Part shown: positions 43,778 through 52,959 of the stretch, piece by piece
Numbering within the stretch: position 1 is the first letter of the stretch
How the letters are laid out: each line of letters begins with the position of its first letter
Assembly (NCBI GenBank): GCA_027382625.1
Contig: JAJKFJ010022828.1
Location: 302,666-366,665, forward strand
Reading direction: 5' to 3'
Length of the DNA stretch: 64,000 bases
Source of the DNA: Tetmemena sp. SeJ-2015
Taxonomy: Eukaryota; Ciliophora; Spirotrichea; Sporadotrichida; Oxytrichidae
Program-made: the position numbers and the translations under genes
The notes under the pieces: model-generated
What the model was told of the DNA's origin: nothing
Seen by the model: only the letters and a program-made list of their open reading frames with translations
The model's database searches: none

Positions 43778-44793
43778 CAGATGCGGGGAAGCTGTTCACC
43801 CACCAACATGTCGACGATGCGGCTCCGGGCCCAAAAACCGTGCGCATGGGGACCGGCCCCCCTCGCCCGCCATCGCCCGGCCGACCGACTGCGCCTTCGC
43901 CTTCGGGCGGCTGCGCAGCGCGGCAGGCAGGCCTCGCCTGAAACCGCCGGACAGAACAGACGAGGCGGCCCTCGTTCGCCCAGATAGAGCGGGGCGAGGC
44001 CGAGAATCTCGCAGACCCCCCTTGACCTCATCGCGCAGCGGGAGGCGATCTTCCCGATCTCGACCGCGAGGCCCGCCTCGGCAGCCATCTCATTGAGCGA
44101 GGAGGCCCGGGGCCCCCCTGGTGCAATCGCGCGCGGGTGGATCCCCGGCGCGGCGGCGAGGGCGGCCTGCATCAGATGGCCAAGCGCCGCGCAATCCGAG
44201 GTGAGGGCGGTCGACAAGGCAAGGTCGCCTCGCGCCGCAAGGATCGCCGCGCCATGATCGCCCAGCACGCCATTGACGATGACAAGATCACCGGACTTTA
44301 TCTTTGCGGCGCCAAGATCCAGCCCCGGCGCGATCACCCCGATGCCCGAGGTGGTGATGAAGACGCCATCGCCCTTGCCGCGTTCGACGACCTTGGTGTC
44401 GCCGGTCACGATGCGCACCCCCGCCGCTGCGGCTTCGCTTGCCATCGAGACGACGATGCGGCGCAGGAGGGCGATGTCGCAGCCTTCCTCGATGATGAAG
44501 GCGGCGGAAAGCCAAAGGGGACGCGCGCCGCCGACGGCCAGATCGTTCACCGTGCCGCAGACCGCGATCTTGCCGATGTCGCCACCAGGAAATTCCAGCG
44601 GCGTCACCACGAAACTGTCGGTGGTGAAGGCCAGGCGCGCGCCGGGTTCACGCAGCGCCTCATCCATCAGGCGTGCCTGATCCTCGGAACCGGGCGGCTG
44701 GAACACACTGGTGAAGACCTCGTCGATCAGGTCGCGCATCGCGCGTCCGCCGCCGCCATGTGCCATCGTCACCCGCTGGTCGCGCAGGGCCAT
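43774..44793 (-). CDS. hypE: Hydrogenase maturation protein HypE (3' slips)
   Basis: Dehydrates the HypF-delivered carbamoyl group to cyanide for the NiFe active site. ATG 44793: MALRDQRVTMAHGGGGRAM, FTTDSFVVTPLEFPGGDIGK (ATP/substrate loop), GVRIVTGDTKVVERGKGDG, VNGVLGDHGAAILAARG, and SSLNEMAAEAGLAVEIG after a local slip at 44110. Several slips occur after 44040. The final residues GEQLPRIC end in the cysteine that carries the thiocyanate intermediate; stop 43774-43776. It is last gene of the hyp operon and converges on soeC. Confidence 0.94.
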   Translation of the reverse strand: MALRDQRVTMAHGGGGRAMRDLIDEVFTSVFQPPGSEDQARLMDEALREPGARLAFTTDSFVVTPLEFPGGDIGKIAVCGTVNDLAVGGARPLWLSAAFIIEEGCDIALLRRIVVSMASEAAAAGVRIVTGDTKVVERGKGDGVFITTSGIGVIAPGLDLGAAKIKSGDLVIVNGVLGDHGAAILAARGDLALSTALTSDCAALGHLMQAALAAAPGIHPRAIAPGGPRASSLNEMAAEAGLAVEIGKIASRCAMRSRGVCEILGLAPLYLGERGPPRLFCPAVSGEACLPRCAAARRRRRSRSAGRWRARGAGPHAHGFWARSRIVDMLVGEQLPRIC

Positions 44794-44824
44794 TCTCTCA
44801 CTCCGTTTCGTCGTTCAGAGGCAT

Positions 44825-44843
44825 GAATTTTCGACGAAAATTC
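44825..44843. promoter_or_regulatory. Perfect 19-bp palindrome between hypD and hypE
   Basis: GAATTTTCG-A-CGAAAATTC, a 9-bp inverted repeat with a one-base centre, sits in the 53-base gap between the hypD stop and the hypE start. There is no T-run, so it is more likely an operator or an mRNA hairpin adjusting hypE expression than a terminator. Confidence 0.45.
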
Positions 44844-44846
44844 TGA

Positions 44847-45943
44847 TCATTCGGCCGCCACCCGGGCGCCGCCATATTGCCAATGGCCGCGCGGGGCCCC
44901 TTCGGAGACACCATCAGCGCGCCCAGCGGTTTGGGTTTCCCGGGGGCCCCGTTGCGGGGGGGCGGGGGGCTTGACCTGGATCACCGCCCCGCGGGCGCAG
45001 CCTTCGGGCCCCGCCACCTGCCGCCCCCCGGGTCGCATAGCCGATGCCGAATTTCTCCTCGGCTCCCGGGCCGCATAGGCCGGGGCGGATGCGCGGGCCC
45101 CGAGGCGTCGATCTCGCCCAACCCGCGCCATTCGAATGTGGGGCGGCGCTCATGACATCCGCCATCGCGGCCAGACAGGCCGGATTGCCATTTTCCCGGC
45201 ACGCGCGGGCATATTGGTTTTCCACCGCGCCGCGCCCGTCTCGATCTGGGCAGCCCCCATCAGCACCCATTGGGAGCAGGTCGCCGGGGCCCAATCCCCC
45301 CACCGGGTGGCTTGCCAAATCGCGGCGTGAAATCATAGGGATGGTCCCCATCCCTCGAACTGGGCCCCGGCCCGGAGCGCTTGGGTCGTCGAGCAGGGCC
45401 TTGATCGGTTCGGGCACGGTGATGTGATTGCAGAATATGCTGAAATTCCTCAGCCCCTCGTGCGCCGCCGCCTGGATGGCGAAGGCGGTCGAGGGGGTGG
45501 TGGTTTCGAAGCCCAGACCGAAGAACACCACTTCGCGGTCGGGGTTCTTGCGCGCCAGCGCCAGCGCGTGCGCAATGACCATACGCACGTCCGCGCCCGC
45601 CGCCTTGGCCTGCATCAGGCTGCGCTTGCTGCCGGGCACGCGCATTGCATCGCCGAAGGTGCAGAAGATCACACCCGGACGTTCGGCGATCTCGACGCAT
45701 TCGTCGACCCGGCTCATCGGCAGGACACAGACCGGGCAGCCCGGGCCATGAATGAACTCGACCCCCTCATGCACCAGCTTGTCCAGCCCGTAGCGGAAGA
45801 TCGAAATGGGTTGTGGCCGCCCGCAAATTTCCATGATGTGAACGGGCTTTCCCCTGGTCGCCCCAGCCGGTCGCAGGCTGCGGCAAATGGCGAGAGCAGG
45901 CGCTGGCGGCGGCGGGGTCGCGGAATTCGGAGGTGAAGTTCAT
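44847..45943 (-). CDS. hypD: Hydrogenase maturation protein HypD (frame slips)
   Basis: Fe-S scaffold which, with HypC, assembles Fe(CN)2CO. ATG 45943: MNFTSEFRDPAAASA, a slip, then MEICG (start of the CGGHTH motif), IFRYGLDKLVHEGVEFIHG and PGCPVCVLPMSRVDECVEI. Next GVIFCTFGDAMRVPGSK, VVFFGLGFETTTPSTAFAIQ and FSIFCNHITVPEPIKALLDD. The last third is slipped: VENQYARACRENGNPACLA, EEKFGIGYAT and QYGGARVAAE, stop 44847-44849. Overlaps hypC by ATGA. Confidence 0.93.
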
Positions 45944-46223
45944 GCCAGTGCCCTTTCCGCCGCGGCAAGCTGTTTCCAGCGTCTCCTGCGCCTCCCCCAG
46001 ATCGGCGAGCGCCTGCAGGGCCCTTTGCGGCCCCCTCCTCGTCGATGATCGCCATGGCGAAGCCGACATGGATCAGCGCCCATTGGCCGACCAGATCACC
46101 GAGCGGCCCGACCGCCACCGGGGCCAGCGAGACCTCGCGGCGCACACCCGATATTTCGGCCATGCCCATCAGGCTGGCGGCATCGGTGATGGCGATGATC
46201 TTTCCCGGGATTCCCAGACACAT
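45940..46223 (-). CDS. hypC: Hydrogenase maturation chaperone HypC (frame slips)
   Basis: Small chaperone carrying the Fe ligand unit with HypD. MCLGIPGKIIAITDAASLMG contains the essential N-terminal Cys2. It is clean to AMAIIDEEGAA. Frame slips then occur near 46030 and 45985, and the matching third frame ends LAAAERALA with a stop overlapping the hypD ATG. It is 3 bases downstream of the hupR stop. Its paralogue HupF is encoded at 51745-52055. Confidence 0.92.
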
Positions 46224-46226
46224 GGC

Positions 46227-47636
46227 TTATTCCTCCTCTTCATCCACGGGAGCGGGGCCCGAAGGGTCGGCGATGCCGTAGCGGTCAAGTTTCGCCCGCA
46301 GCCCCACCCGCGACAGGCCCAGTTCGGCGGCGGCGCGGCTTTTGTTCCAGCGGTGCCGGGTCAGCGTCTCGCGCAGGATGCGCATTTCCACCCGTCACCC
46401 GGTCTTCAGCGCCGTCGGGCCCTTCAGCACCGGCCGGACGGTCGGCCCCGCATCGGAAGGCGGGGCCTGCAGGATCGCGCGGCTGATCAGCTCGGCCCCC
46501 AGCATCGGGCCTTGCGCGAAGATCAGCATCCGCGTCACCTCGTTGCGCAATTCGCGCAGATTGCCCGGCCAGTCCCAGCCCTCCAGAAATTCCAGCGCGG
46601 CGGGTTCGAAGCCGTGGGCGGTCTTGCCGTGCTGGCCTGCCAGGTCCATCAGGAAATGCTCTGCCAGGATCGCAACGTCGCCGCGCCGGGCGCGAGGGCG
46701 GCAGGGGGATCTCGCCACGGCCAAGCGAGAAGGCAAGATCGGGCGCGGCCTCGGTCGCCGCCCAATGGCATCGCGACAGGGCCCGGGGTTCGCGCAACCC
46801 ACCGAGAGCCCGCCGACCACCGATGACGACATCGTTGCGATCGCGCGGCCGGTGGGTCCACATAACGTGGGGTTGCCTTTTCCCCCAGGCCGTTGTTGAC
46901 CCCGCCGGGCAGGACGCCACGCTTCGCGCCGAACAGCTCGACCGCCAGAAGGTCGTCGGGGATGCCGGCCAGGTTCAGCGCGTGAAAGGGCCGGTCCGAG
47001 CGCAGCGATCCCAGATGCATCGCGCGGGCCAGGCGGGCCTTGCCGGTGCCGGGCTCGCCGGTCAACAGGACGGGCACATCGAAGGTGGACAGGACCCGGG
47101 CCTGTTCCACCACCGCATTCATCGGGCTTTGCCGCGAGCGCAGGATGGTCTCGAAGCCCAGCCCTTCGCGCAGGGCGCGGCGGCGCTTGTCGAGCTTGGT
47201 TTCCTGCGTCGTGGCGAGAAGTCGCATTTCCAGCGCCATGCGTTCGTTTTCGCGGGCAAGCTGGAACAGGCGTACGGCATTGCGCGCGGCCATCAGAAGC
47301 TGGTCGGGGTGCCAGGGTTTGGTGAGGAACTGGTGGATGCCCGCCTCGTTGATGGCAACTGGCCATGGCGGCGGGGTCGGTATAGCCGGTGATGATGATC
47401 CGCACGACCTCGGGCCAGCGGCTGCGCAGCTCGGTCAGGAAATCCACGCCGGTGCGGCCGGGCATGCGCTGGTCGCAGATCACGGCCTGGACCCAGTCTT
47501 CCTCCATGGCTGTCAGGGCGGCGGCGGCATCCGGCGCGGTCAGGATGTCGAACTCATCCTCCAGCGCCATGCGCATGGCCTGAAGGGAATGCGGCTCGTC
47601 ATCAACCAAGAGCAGGACGGGGCGGGGCGCTGTCAT
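46227..47636 (-). CDS. hupR: Hydrogenase response regulator HupR (NtrC family, slips)
   Basis: Activator of hupSL, controlled by the HupT kinase. Receiver domain: [20 protein letters not shown], the phosphorylated Asp in [27 protein letters not shown]. Slips occur near 47350. The AAA+ domain follows: [38 protein letters not shown] (Walker A), [20 protein letters not shown]. The GAFTGA loop that contacts sigma-54 is replaced by GVLPGG (46901-46918). Then [20 protein letters not shown] and, after slips, a Fis-type helix-turn-helix ([13 protein letters not shown]). Stop TAA 46227. The missing GAFTGA fits Rhodobacter enhancer-binding proteins working with sigma-70 polymerase. Confidence 0.9.
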
Positions 47637-48546
47637 CGCGGCACCCGCTTGTCGGCCAGCCGTCCGCGCAGCCAGTCGAGCCAGGCGCCATGCCCTCGCC
47701 TGTGCGGGCCGAGAGGCGGAAGATGGTCAGGCCGGGATTGACCCGCAACGGGTTTTGCCTCATAGGCCGCCAGATCGGCATCGGTATGCGGCAGCGAGGT
47801 CCAGCTTGTTCAGGATCGCCACCTGGCGGCGGGTGAACATGTCCGGGTATTTCAGTGGCTTGTCCTCGCCCTCGGTCACCGAAAGGATGGCGACCTTGGC
47901 ATTTTCACCCAGATCGAAGGCGGCGGGGCAGACCAGGTTGCCCGACATTCTCGATGAACAGGTAGGCTTTGCGGCGCAAGGGCCAGATCGTCTGATGGCA
48001 TGGCCGACCATATGGGCATCCAGAATGGCAGCCCTTGCCGGTGTTGATCTGGATGGCCCCTGCGCCCGTCTGGCGGATACGGTCGGCATCGGCGCTGGTC
48101 TGCTGGTCGCCCTCGATCACCGGCAAGGGGCGCGTCGCCCAGGGCCTTGATCGTTCGCACAGAAGCGTGGTCTTGCCCGAGCCGGGCGAGGAGACAAGGT
48201 TCAGGGCCAGCACCTGCAGCGCCTTGAGCACCCGGCGGTTGCCCTGGGCAAGCGCGTCATTCTTGGACAGGATCGAGGTTTCCACCTCGATCAGCCTGGC
48301 CTGGGTCAGGCCGGGCACCGAAACGCCGGCCGCGCCGGTGCCGTAATGGTGGTGGTCAGGACCGTGATGGTGGCCCTGCGCGTGATCGTGATGATGGTCG
48401 TGGCCGTGAGGGTGGCCGTGATCGTGGTGATGGTGATCATGGCTGTGGCCTTGGCCCTTGCCGGCATCGACATGGCCGAAGGGCAGTTTCTCCTTCACAG
48501 CGCCTTCGAACCGGGGCGTGTCGGCGCAGCCGCAAACCGTGCACAT
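47633..48546 (-). CDS. hypB: Nickel/GTPase maturation protein HypB (slips)
   Basis: GTPase that inserts nickel together with HypA. The N-terminus [11 protein letters not shown] holds the high-affinity Ni motif. A His/Asp-rich tract (about residues 33-68, more than twenty His) can store nickel. Then [21 protein letters not shown]-loop [11 protein letters not shown] (usually GSPGSGKT), [15 protein letters not shown] (metal/switch region), LFIENVG. Slips occur near 48140, 47945 and 47785. It ends [19 protein letters not shown] then [18 protein letters not shown], with the stop overlapping the hupR ATG. Confidence 0.94.
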
Positions 48547-48547
48547 G

Positions 48548-48887
48548 TCAGATCACCTCCATATCCTTGATCCGCATCTCGTCGCCGCCCTCGGGCAGCA
48601 GCTTCCCCGATCGCAAAGCGGGCAGGGTCAAGGGGCGGCGTCGATTTCCACAAGCTTCCATACAGTCGAACAGCGCGCGGCCGGCAGGGTCGAGCATTTC
48701 CAAGGCCGCGCCTTTGGCCGGGCTGCCGCGCATCACCACGTCGAAGGCGAATTCCAAGGCCCGGGCTTTTCCACCCGGCGAAACGCCGATTTCCAGCCGC
48801 AGGCTTTTTGACCCGGGCAAAGCCATGGGCGCGGGCCTGGTCGATCACGATCTGGCGAATGCCTTCGGGGAGGCTCATCTCATGCAT
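48548..48887 (-). CDS. hypA: Nickel metallochaperone HypA (frame slips)
   Basis: [20 protein letters not shown] begins with the Ni-binding His2. A slip near 48810 leads to [39 protein letters not shown] and CMEAC. The zinc site's second CPLC pair is seen only after a further slip (about 48620). It ends [19 protein letters not shown], stop 48548-48550. Overlaps hupK by a few bases and is followed by hypB after one base. Confidence 0.9.
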
Positions 48888-49796
48888 CACCGGCCTCCTG
48901 CAACGCGACGGGGATGCAGGGATCATGCAATGCAAGGATCACGGGCGCGAGGGCGGATTTCGCCGCAGGCAGGCAGGCGAAGGCGGCAAGAAGCGCGCCG
49001 CCGGGCGCCAGAAGATGGTCGGTCGGTGTGGCGCGGGCGATGGTGGAGACGCGGCCCCCGACCATGGACAGGCGCAGGGCATAGGTGCCCCGGGCGGCGG
49101 GGACCAGGGCGGTGCGTTGCGCAAGTCGCGCCGGGGGCAGGCGACCCTCATGCGCGGCCAAGGCATCGGCAAGGATCCCGGCATAGCGCCACAGCGGGCC
49201 ACGGCCCAGCCGCGCCTCGATCTCGCGCAGAAGGGGCAGATGCGACTGGCGGCCGGCGGGAGAATTTTCAAGCGCCTGCCCGGCAAAGACCGTATCGGGC
49301 TGCGGCGCGGACAAGGCGGCGGTGCAGGCCTCGCCGGGGGCCAAGGCCAGCAGCAGGGCCAGAACGGGGTGGTTGGGGGCCAGAGCCTCCAGCCCGGCCA
49401 GCGTGGCGGGCAATTGCCCGGCCGGGCCGCAGAGGAAGCTGGCGGGATTGTTGGGCAGCGCTTGCACCGGCAGGCGCGCAGCTCGGGGCAGGGTGGCGCA
49501 AAGCAGGATCAGGTGATCGCGCAGCACTTCGGCCGCCAGCGCGGCGCATCGGGCGCGGGCAGGCCCAGCGTCAGACAGGCGGCCGTTTCCTGCGCCATGC
49601 GGCAGAGCGAGAACAGGCGCGGCAGCAGCAGGGCGGCTTCGGTCGCGGTCTTGCCGGCCAGCAGAAGGTCCAGTGGCAGCGGCGCGGGCAGGGTGATCTG
49701 CGGCATTAGCCGGTCGCCCCGGCGGGCAAGGGTCAGAACCGCGCCCCCCGGCGCATGCGAGGAGGACAGGGTCCGGGGGGCGGGTGCCGGGATCAC
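48880..49796 (-). CDS. hupK: HupK, hydrogenase assembly protein
   Basis: Large-subunit-like scaffold proposed to help Fe(CN)2CO assembly on HupL under oxygen. GTG 49796 overlaps the hupJ stop (GTGA): [56 protein letters not shown] slip near 49535 follows, then [40 protein letters not shown] and [20 protein letters not shown]. Stop 48880. It lacks the CxxC pairs that bind the metal in catalytic large subunits, as HupK proteins do. Confidence 0.86.
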
Positions 49797-50560
49797 TCGG
49801 ACAATCCTCCGGTGATCAGGCGGCGGCGGCTGGGGGCGGTCTCCGGCCCAGGCTCTGCCTCGGGCGGCGCGGCGGCGCTTCGGCGGCGGCACGGATCTCG
49901 GCGGCCGCGGTCGTCCGCCCGGTTCTCGGGCTTGAACAGTTCCGCCATCACCGCGCGGGCCACATCGACCGCCTGCAATTGCGAGGTGAAATCCCCCATC
50001 GGCGAGAACAGCGAACAGGCCAGATAGGGACCCGTCATCTCGCGCGCATTGTGGATGAATTCATATTCGCCCGAGGGGAAGGCGATCATCTCCTTCTCGC
50101 CCGCCCTGAGCGCGGGCCGACCCTCGTTCGGCAAAAGCACAAGGTTCATGAACCAGGGCGCGATCAGCACGCCGAGGATGCCTTGATCATGGGGCTGGAA
50201 CCCCACCGCCTCGACATGAAGCGCCTGATTGACCATCGGCAGGTCGCGCATCTTGGAATGGAAGACCTCGCGGAAATCGGCACTCAGAAGGCCGGTCCTG
50301 CGGGCGATTTCGGCGGCCACCTGCGCGGATTGCGCGCCGGGATCTTCGCGCACCAGGAATTGCGCCTTGGGGGCCGAACAGCCGGGGCAGGTCCAGTCTT
50401 CCGGCAAGGCCAGGAAGGGCGTGCCGGGGCTGATCTGGCGGCTGTCATCGCCTTCGGCCGGATCATAGGGCGTCCAGCAGATCTTGCATTCCATGATGGC
50501 AAGCGGGCTGATCTTGTCCTGCGCGCCCAGAAAGCTGCCTTCGAACGTGGGGCTTGTCAT
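49793..50560 (-). CDS. hupJ: HupJ with N-terminal rubredoxin domain (HupI-HupJ fusion)
   Basis: Residues about 22-66 are a rubredoxin: IMECKICWTPYDPAEGD with CxxC, and DWTCPGCSAPKAQF with the second CxxC. The remainder is a HupJ/HybE-type assembly chaperone (SADFREVFHSKMRDLPMVNQ, VEAVGFQPHDQGILGVLIAP, WFMNLVLLPNEGRPALRAGE). In Rhizobium these are separate HupI and HupJ proteins. The frame is intact to about residue 215; the tail (RRDPCRRRSAAAPP..) may be slightly slipped. ATGA and GTGA overlaps couple it with hupH and hupK. Confidence 0.9.
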   Translation of the reverse strand: MTSPTFEGSFLGAQDKISPLAIMECKICWTPYDPAEGDDSRQISPGTPFLALPEDWTCPGCSAPKAQFLVREDPGAQSAQVAAEIARRTGLLSADFREVFHSKMRDLPMVNQALHVEAVGFQPHDQGILGVLIAPWFMNLVLLPNEGRPALRAGEKEMIAFPSGEYEFIHNAREMTGPYLACSLFSPMGDFTSQLQAVDVARAVMAELFKPENRADDRGRRDPCRRRSAAAPPEAEPGPETAPSRRRLITGGLSE

Positions 50561-51387
50561 GCGATCACCTTCAGCACGTCCAGGATGCGGGCCTCGCTGT
50601 CGTCGAAATCTTCCGATGCGGCCAGCGCGACCATGGGCATGTCGGTCACTTCGAACGTGTCCAGGATCAGCGTGTCCATCGAGTTGAAGAACTGCACCCG
50701 CCAGACCTGGGCCAGGGCAGTGGCGGTGACGCGCACATTGCCGTAGCCGCGCGACAGGATGGTGGTCGCACCTTCGCCCAGGGCCTCGGCCAGCCAGGCA
50801 AGGTCGGCCTCGGTATGGGGCAGAAGCGACAGGTTGATCACATGCGGCTCGTCGCCAGGCTGCCAGCGGGCGGAGCGGTCGATCAGCTCGGTCAGCACGG
50901 CCGGGCCATTGGCCAGCGCGCCGGGTTTGGGCGCGGCGGTCAGAAGGGCCGGGCGATGCGGCACATGGGCGCGCGACTGGGCGGCCTGCGGCACGGGGGC
51001 GACCTCGACCCGGTCATGGCCGACGCCCGCCACCGACCACACGCCGGCAAAGACCGATTCCTGCACCGAAAGCGCCGGAATGCCGCGGATCTTCATCGCC
51101 ACCTCGCCGGTGCCCAGCGTGTCGGCCATCAGCGCGCGCTGGGGCGGCGTCAGGATGGAGAGATCGAACTCGGCCGTCTCGCCCTGCCTTGTCCGGGCGC
51201 AGGCGCGCGCCATGTCTTCCAGCAGCGCCAGCACCGGGGCTGCCGCGCCGCTATCGGCGATGTCGGGCACATGGGCCGAATAGGTGCGCATCCCGGACGG
51301 CATCGACATGTATTGCAACTCGCCCTCGGGGTCGGGCTGACTGCCGGGGCCAAAGCCGGTGGGGGGCAGGGTGAAGGGAGAGACCAT
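50557..51387 (-). CDS. hupH: HupH, hydrogenase expression/assembly protein
   Basis: 276 residues, frame intact, HyaF/HupH family: MVSPFTLPPTGFGPGSQPDP, MPSGMRTYSAHVPDIADSG, GTGEVAMKIRGIPALSVQES, VFAGVWSVAG, TTILSRGYGNVRVTATAL, WRVQFFNSMDTLILDTFEVT. It protects or matures the small subunit together with HupG and HupI/J in aerobic species. Overlaps hupJ (ATGA) and lies 15 bases after hupG. Confidence 0.93.
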   Translation of the reverse strand: MVSPFTLPPTGFGPGSQPDPEGELQYMSMPSGMRTYSAHVPDIADSGAAAPVLALLEDMARACARTRQGETAEFDLSILTPPQRALMADTLGTGEVAMKIRGIPALSVQESVFAGVWSVAGVGHDRVEVAPVPQAAQSRAHVPHRPALLTAAPKPGALANGPAVLTELIDRSARWQPGDEPHVINLSLLPHTEADLAWLAEALGEGATTILSRGYGNVRVTATALAQVWRVQFFNSMDTLILDTFEVTDMPMVALAASEDFDDSEARILDVLKVIA

Positions 51388-51402
51388 GGGAGATGCCTTT
51401 CG

Positions 51403-51745
51403 TCAGACCGAGGCGAGACCGAGGATATAGGGGATGCGGGCCATGTAATCGTCCCAGTCGCGGATGCGGGCGACGGCGCCGACCATCCGGCCTTCCGAAA
51501 GAACAGGAAGGAGGGCGTCTTCAGGACGCCATGCGCCTCGCGCAGTTTCGCCTCGATCGCGTCGCCGACCAGCGCGCAGTCGAAGCTGCGCTGGAAGGCG
51601 ATGTGCAGTTCGGCAGAATCACGGCGGCATCGGCGTTTCCAGGTTGCGGACCGGGGTCGCCGGATGAGAGCAATGGCTATCCGGGCGCGAGTGGCCTCCG
51701 ACTGCCAACCGCGGCGGCCAGGTCTGATGGCGAGGGATGCGGCAT
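51403..51745 (-). CDS. hupG: HupG, thioredoxin-like chaperone (frame slips)
   Basis: HyaE/HupG family; a thioredoxin fold without the CxxC, thought to chaperone the small subunit. Readable pieces are LHIAFQRSFDCALVGDAIEA, KLREAHGVLKTPSFLFFR, then RIRDWDDYMARIPYILGLAS in another frame, stop 51403-51405. The N-terminal part (51620-51745, DLAAAVGWQS and PVRNLETADAAV across slips) is uncertain. Start ATG 51745 is a best guess. Confidence 0.75.
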
Positions 51746-52055
51746 GCAGGCCTCGGTCAGGCCGAGCGCCAGCGCCGCCTGGAGTGGGGGAAATTCGGGC
51801 CGCGCGCGTTCCGATCGCGTACGGACCCGCCAGATCGCCGCCCAGCATCAGGATCAGCCCCCAGGCGGCGCGGATCTTCTGCGCGTCGTCTGCGGCAATC
51901 ACCTCGCGAGCCGCGCCCAGGAAGGTCAGCACCCAGTCGCCGGGCTGCGCCGCGGGCGTCAGCGACAAGTCGACCAGCGCGGGCAGATCGCCATCAAGCG
52001 CGGTGCCGACGATGCCGTCGACCGATTGCAGCAGCAGGGGAATGCCCAGGCACAT
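51745..52055 (-). CDS. hupF: HupF, HypC-like chaperone
   Basis: HypC paralogue specific to the hup operon: MCLGIPLLLQSVDGIVGTAL with Cys2, then ALVDLSLTPAAQPGDWVLTF and IRAAWGLILMLGGDLAG. The C-terminal extension typical of HupF, absent from HypC, follows a slip at about 51825 (FPPLQAALALGLTEA). It binds and stabilises the HupL precursor. Start ATG 52055 overlaps the hupD stop. Confidence 0.88.
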
Positions 52056-52669
52056 CAGGCTGCCCCGGCGTTCTGGCGGGGGAAGAAACGGTCATCGCCG
52101 GTGCGGCAGGCTTCGGCCTCGGAGGGGCGACCCTGTTCATAGGCGTCGCGGCGCAGCGCGGCATTGGCAAGGTCGGGGGTCTCGGTGCGGCCCGGGGCGA
52201 TGGCGATGCCCCAGCCTGCCAGTTCCTGCCGCGCGATCTCCAGCGCGGGGGCGATCGAGGCCGCCACGGCCGGGCGAAGACCGCCGCCGAAATCCTCAAG
52301 CTCGACCGGCTGCACGCCGATCAGCGTCATCTTCGCCGGGCAGCAGCCCATCAGTTGCGCGGTGGCGACCACGTCCTGAAAGCCGGTCTGATGCAGGCTC
52401 ATCTTCTTGGCGCCCATGAAGGCCGGCACTTCGCCATCGCGCACGACCTTCATCGTGGCGGGCGGCAGGCCGTAGTCGATGGCGTCGAAGACCAGCATCG
52501 CCTCGGCCTCTTCCAGGAAGGGCAACAGATACAGGCCCTGCGTGCCGCCATCGAGAAGGCGGACGTTTCCGGGCAGGGCGAAGTCCTCGGCCATGGCCTC
52601 GACGCAGCGCGGACCGAAGCCCTCATCCGCCCAAAGCACATTGCCGATCCCGAGGACCAGTATCTTCAT
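52055..52669 (-). CDS. hupD: HupD, hydrogenase maturation endopeptidase
   Basis: Removes the C-terminal peptide of HupL after nickel insertion. 204 residues, frame intact. Nickel-sensing residues in this family are Glu in NVLWADEGFGPRCVE, Asp in MLVFDAIDYG and His in KKMSLHQTGFQDV. It is first gene of the accessory operon, after the AT-rich gap that holds a promoter candidate. A HupL with a DPCxxCxxH end and tail (below) is its substrate. Confidence 0.95.
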   Translation of the reverse strand: MKILVLGIGNVLWADEGFGPRCVEAMAEDFALPGNVRLLDGGTQGLYLLPFLEEAEAMLVFDAIDYGLPPATMKVVRDGEVPAFMGAKKMSLHQTGFQDVVATAQLMGCCPAKMTLIGVQPVELEDFGGGLRPAVAASIAPALEIARQELAGWGIAIAPGRTETPDLANAALRRDAYEQGRPSEAEACRTGDDRFFPRQNAGAA

Positions 52670-52879
52670 CGACCCCTCCCTTCGCCGTCGCGGCCCCCCT
52701 CTGGGCCGGTCAGGGGCTTGCCGCCCCGCTGCTGAAACTGATCGTTACATTTCCAGAGCCGCCGGGGCAGGGTGAAACGCAGCTTTTCGATGCGCCTATG
52801 AAACTGGTCGCAAACATATGGAAATGCATCAAAAATATGCGATCCGAGGATTATCCTGATGATTACTTACTTTCCATTT

Positions 52880-52908
52880 TAAATAGTATTTGGAAAGAAG
52901 ACGTTCAA
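52880..52908 (-). promoter_or_regulatory. Candidate promoter for hupDFGHJK-hypAB-hupR-hypCDE
   Basis: Minus strand: TTGAAC (52903-52908), 17-base spacer, TATTTA (52880-52885), in a strikingly AT-rich stretch (about 52790-52910) of the 290-base hupC-hupD gap. It begins right after the hupC terminator, so the accessory genes may be transcribed independently of hupSLEC. No gene is seen in this gap. Confidence 0.5.
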
Positions 52909-52909
52909 C

Positions 52910-52936
52910 AAAAAGGGCGGACCCTGCGGCCCGCCC
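52910..52936 (-). terminator. Terminator after hupC
   Basis: Minus strand: GGGCGG (52931-52936), a loop, CCGCCC (52915-52920), then TTTTT (52910-52914). It ends the hupSLEC transcript about 25 bases beyond hupC. Confidence 0.78.
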
Positions 52937-52959
52937 CCTGTCGTCGCTTGCTGTCGCCA

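Noticed and set aside
45424..48811. Plus-strand ORFs opposite hypD, hupR and hypB
   Set aside because: Shadows of minus-strand hyp/hup genes; no independent motifs or ribosome sites.
52798..52920. AT-rich plus-strand ORF beginning KLVANIWKCIKNM
   Set aside because: No ribosome site, runs into the antisense of hupC, and overlaps the terminator and promoter signals; better explained as a regulatory spacer.
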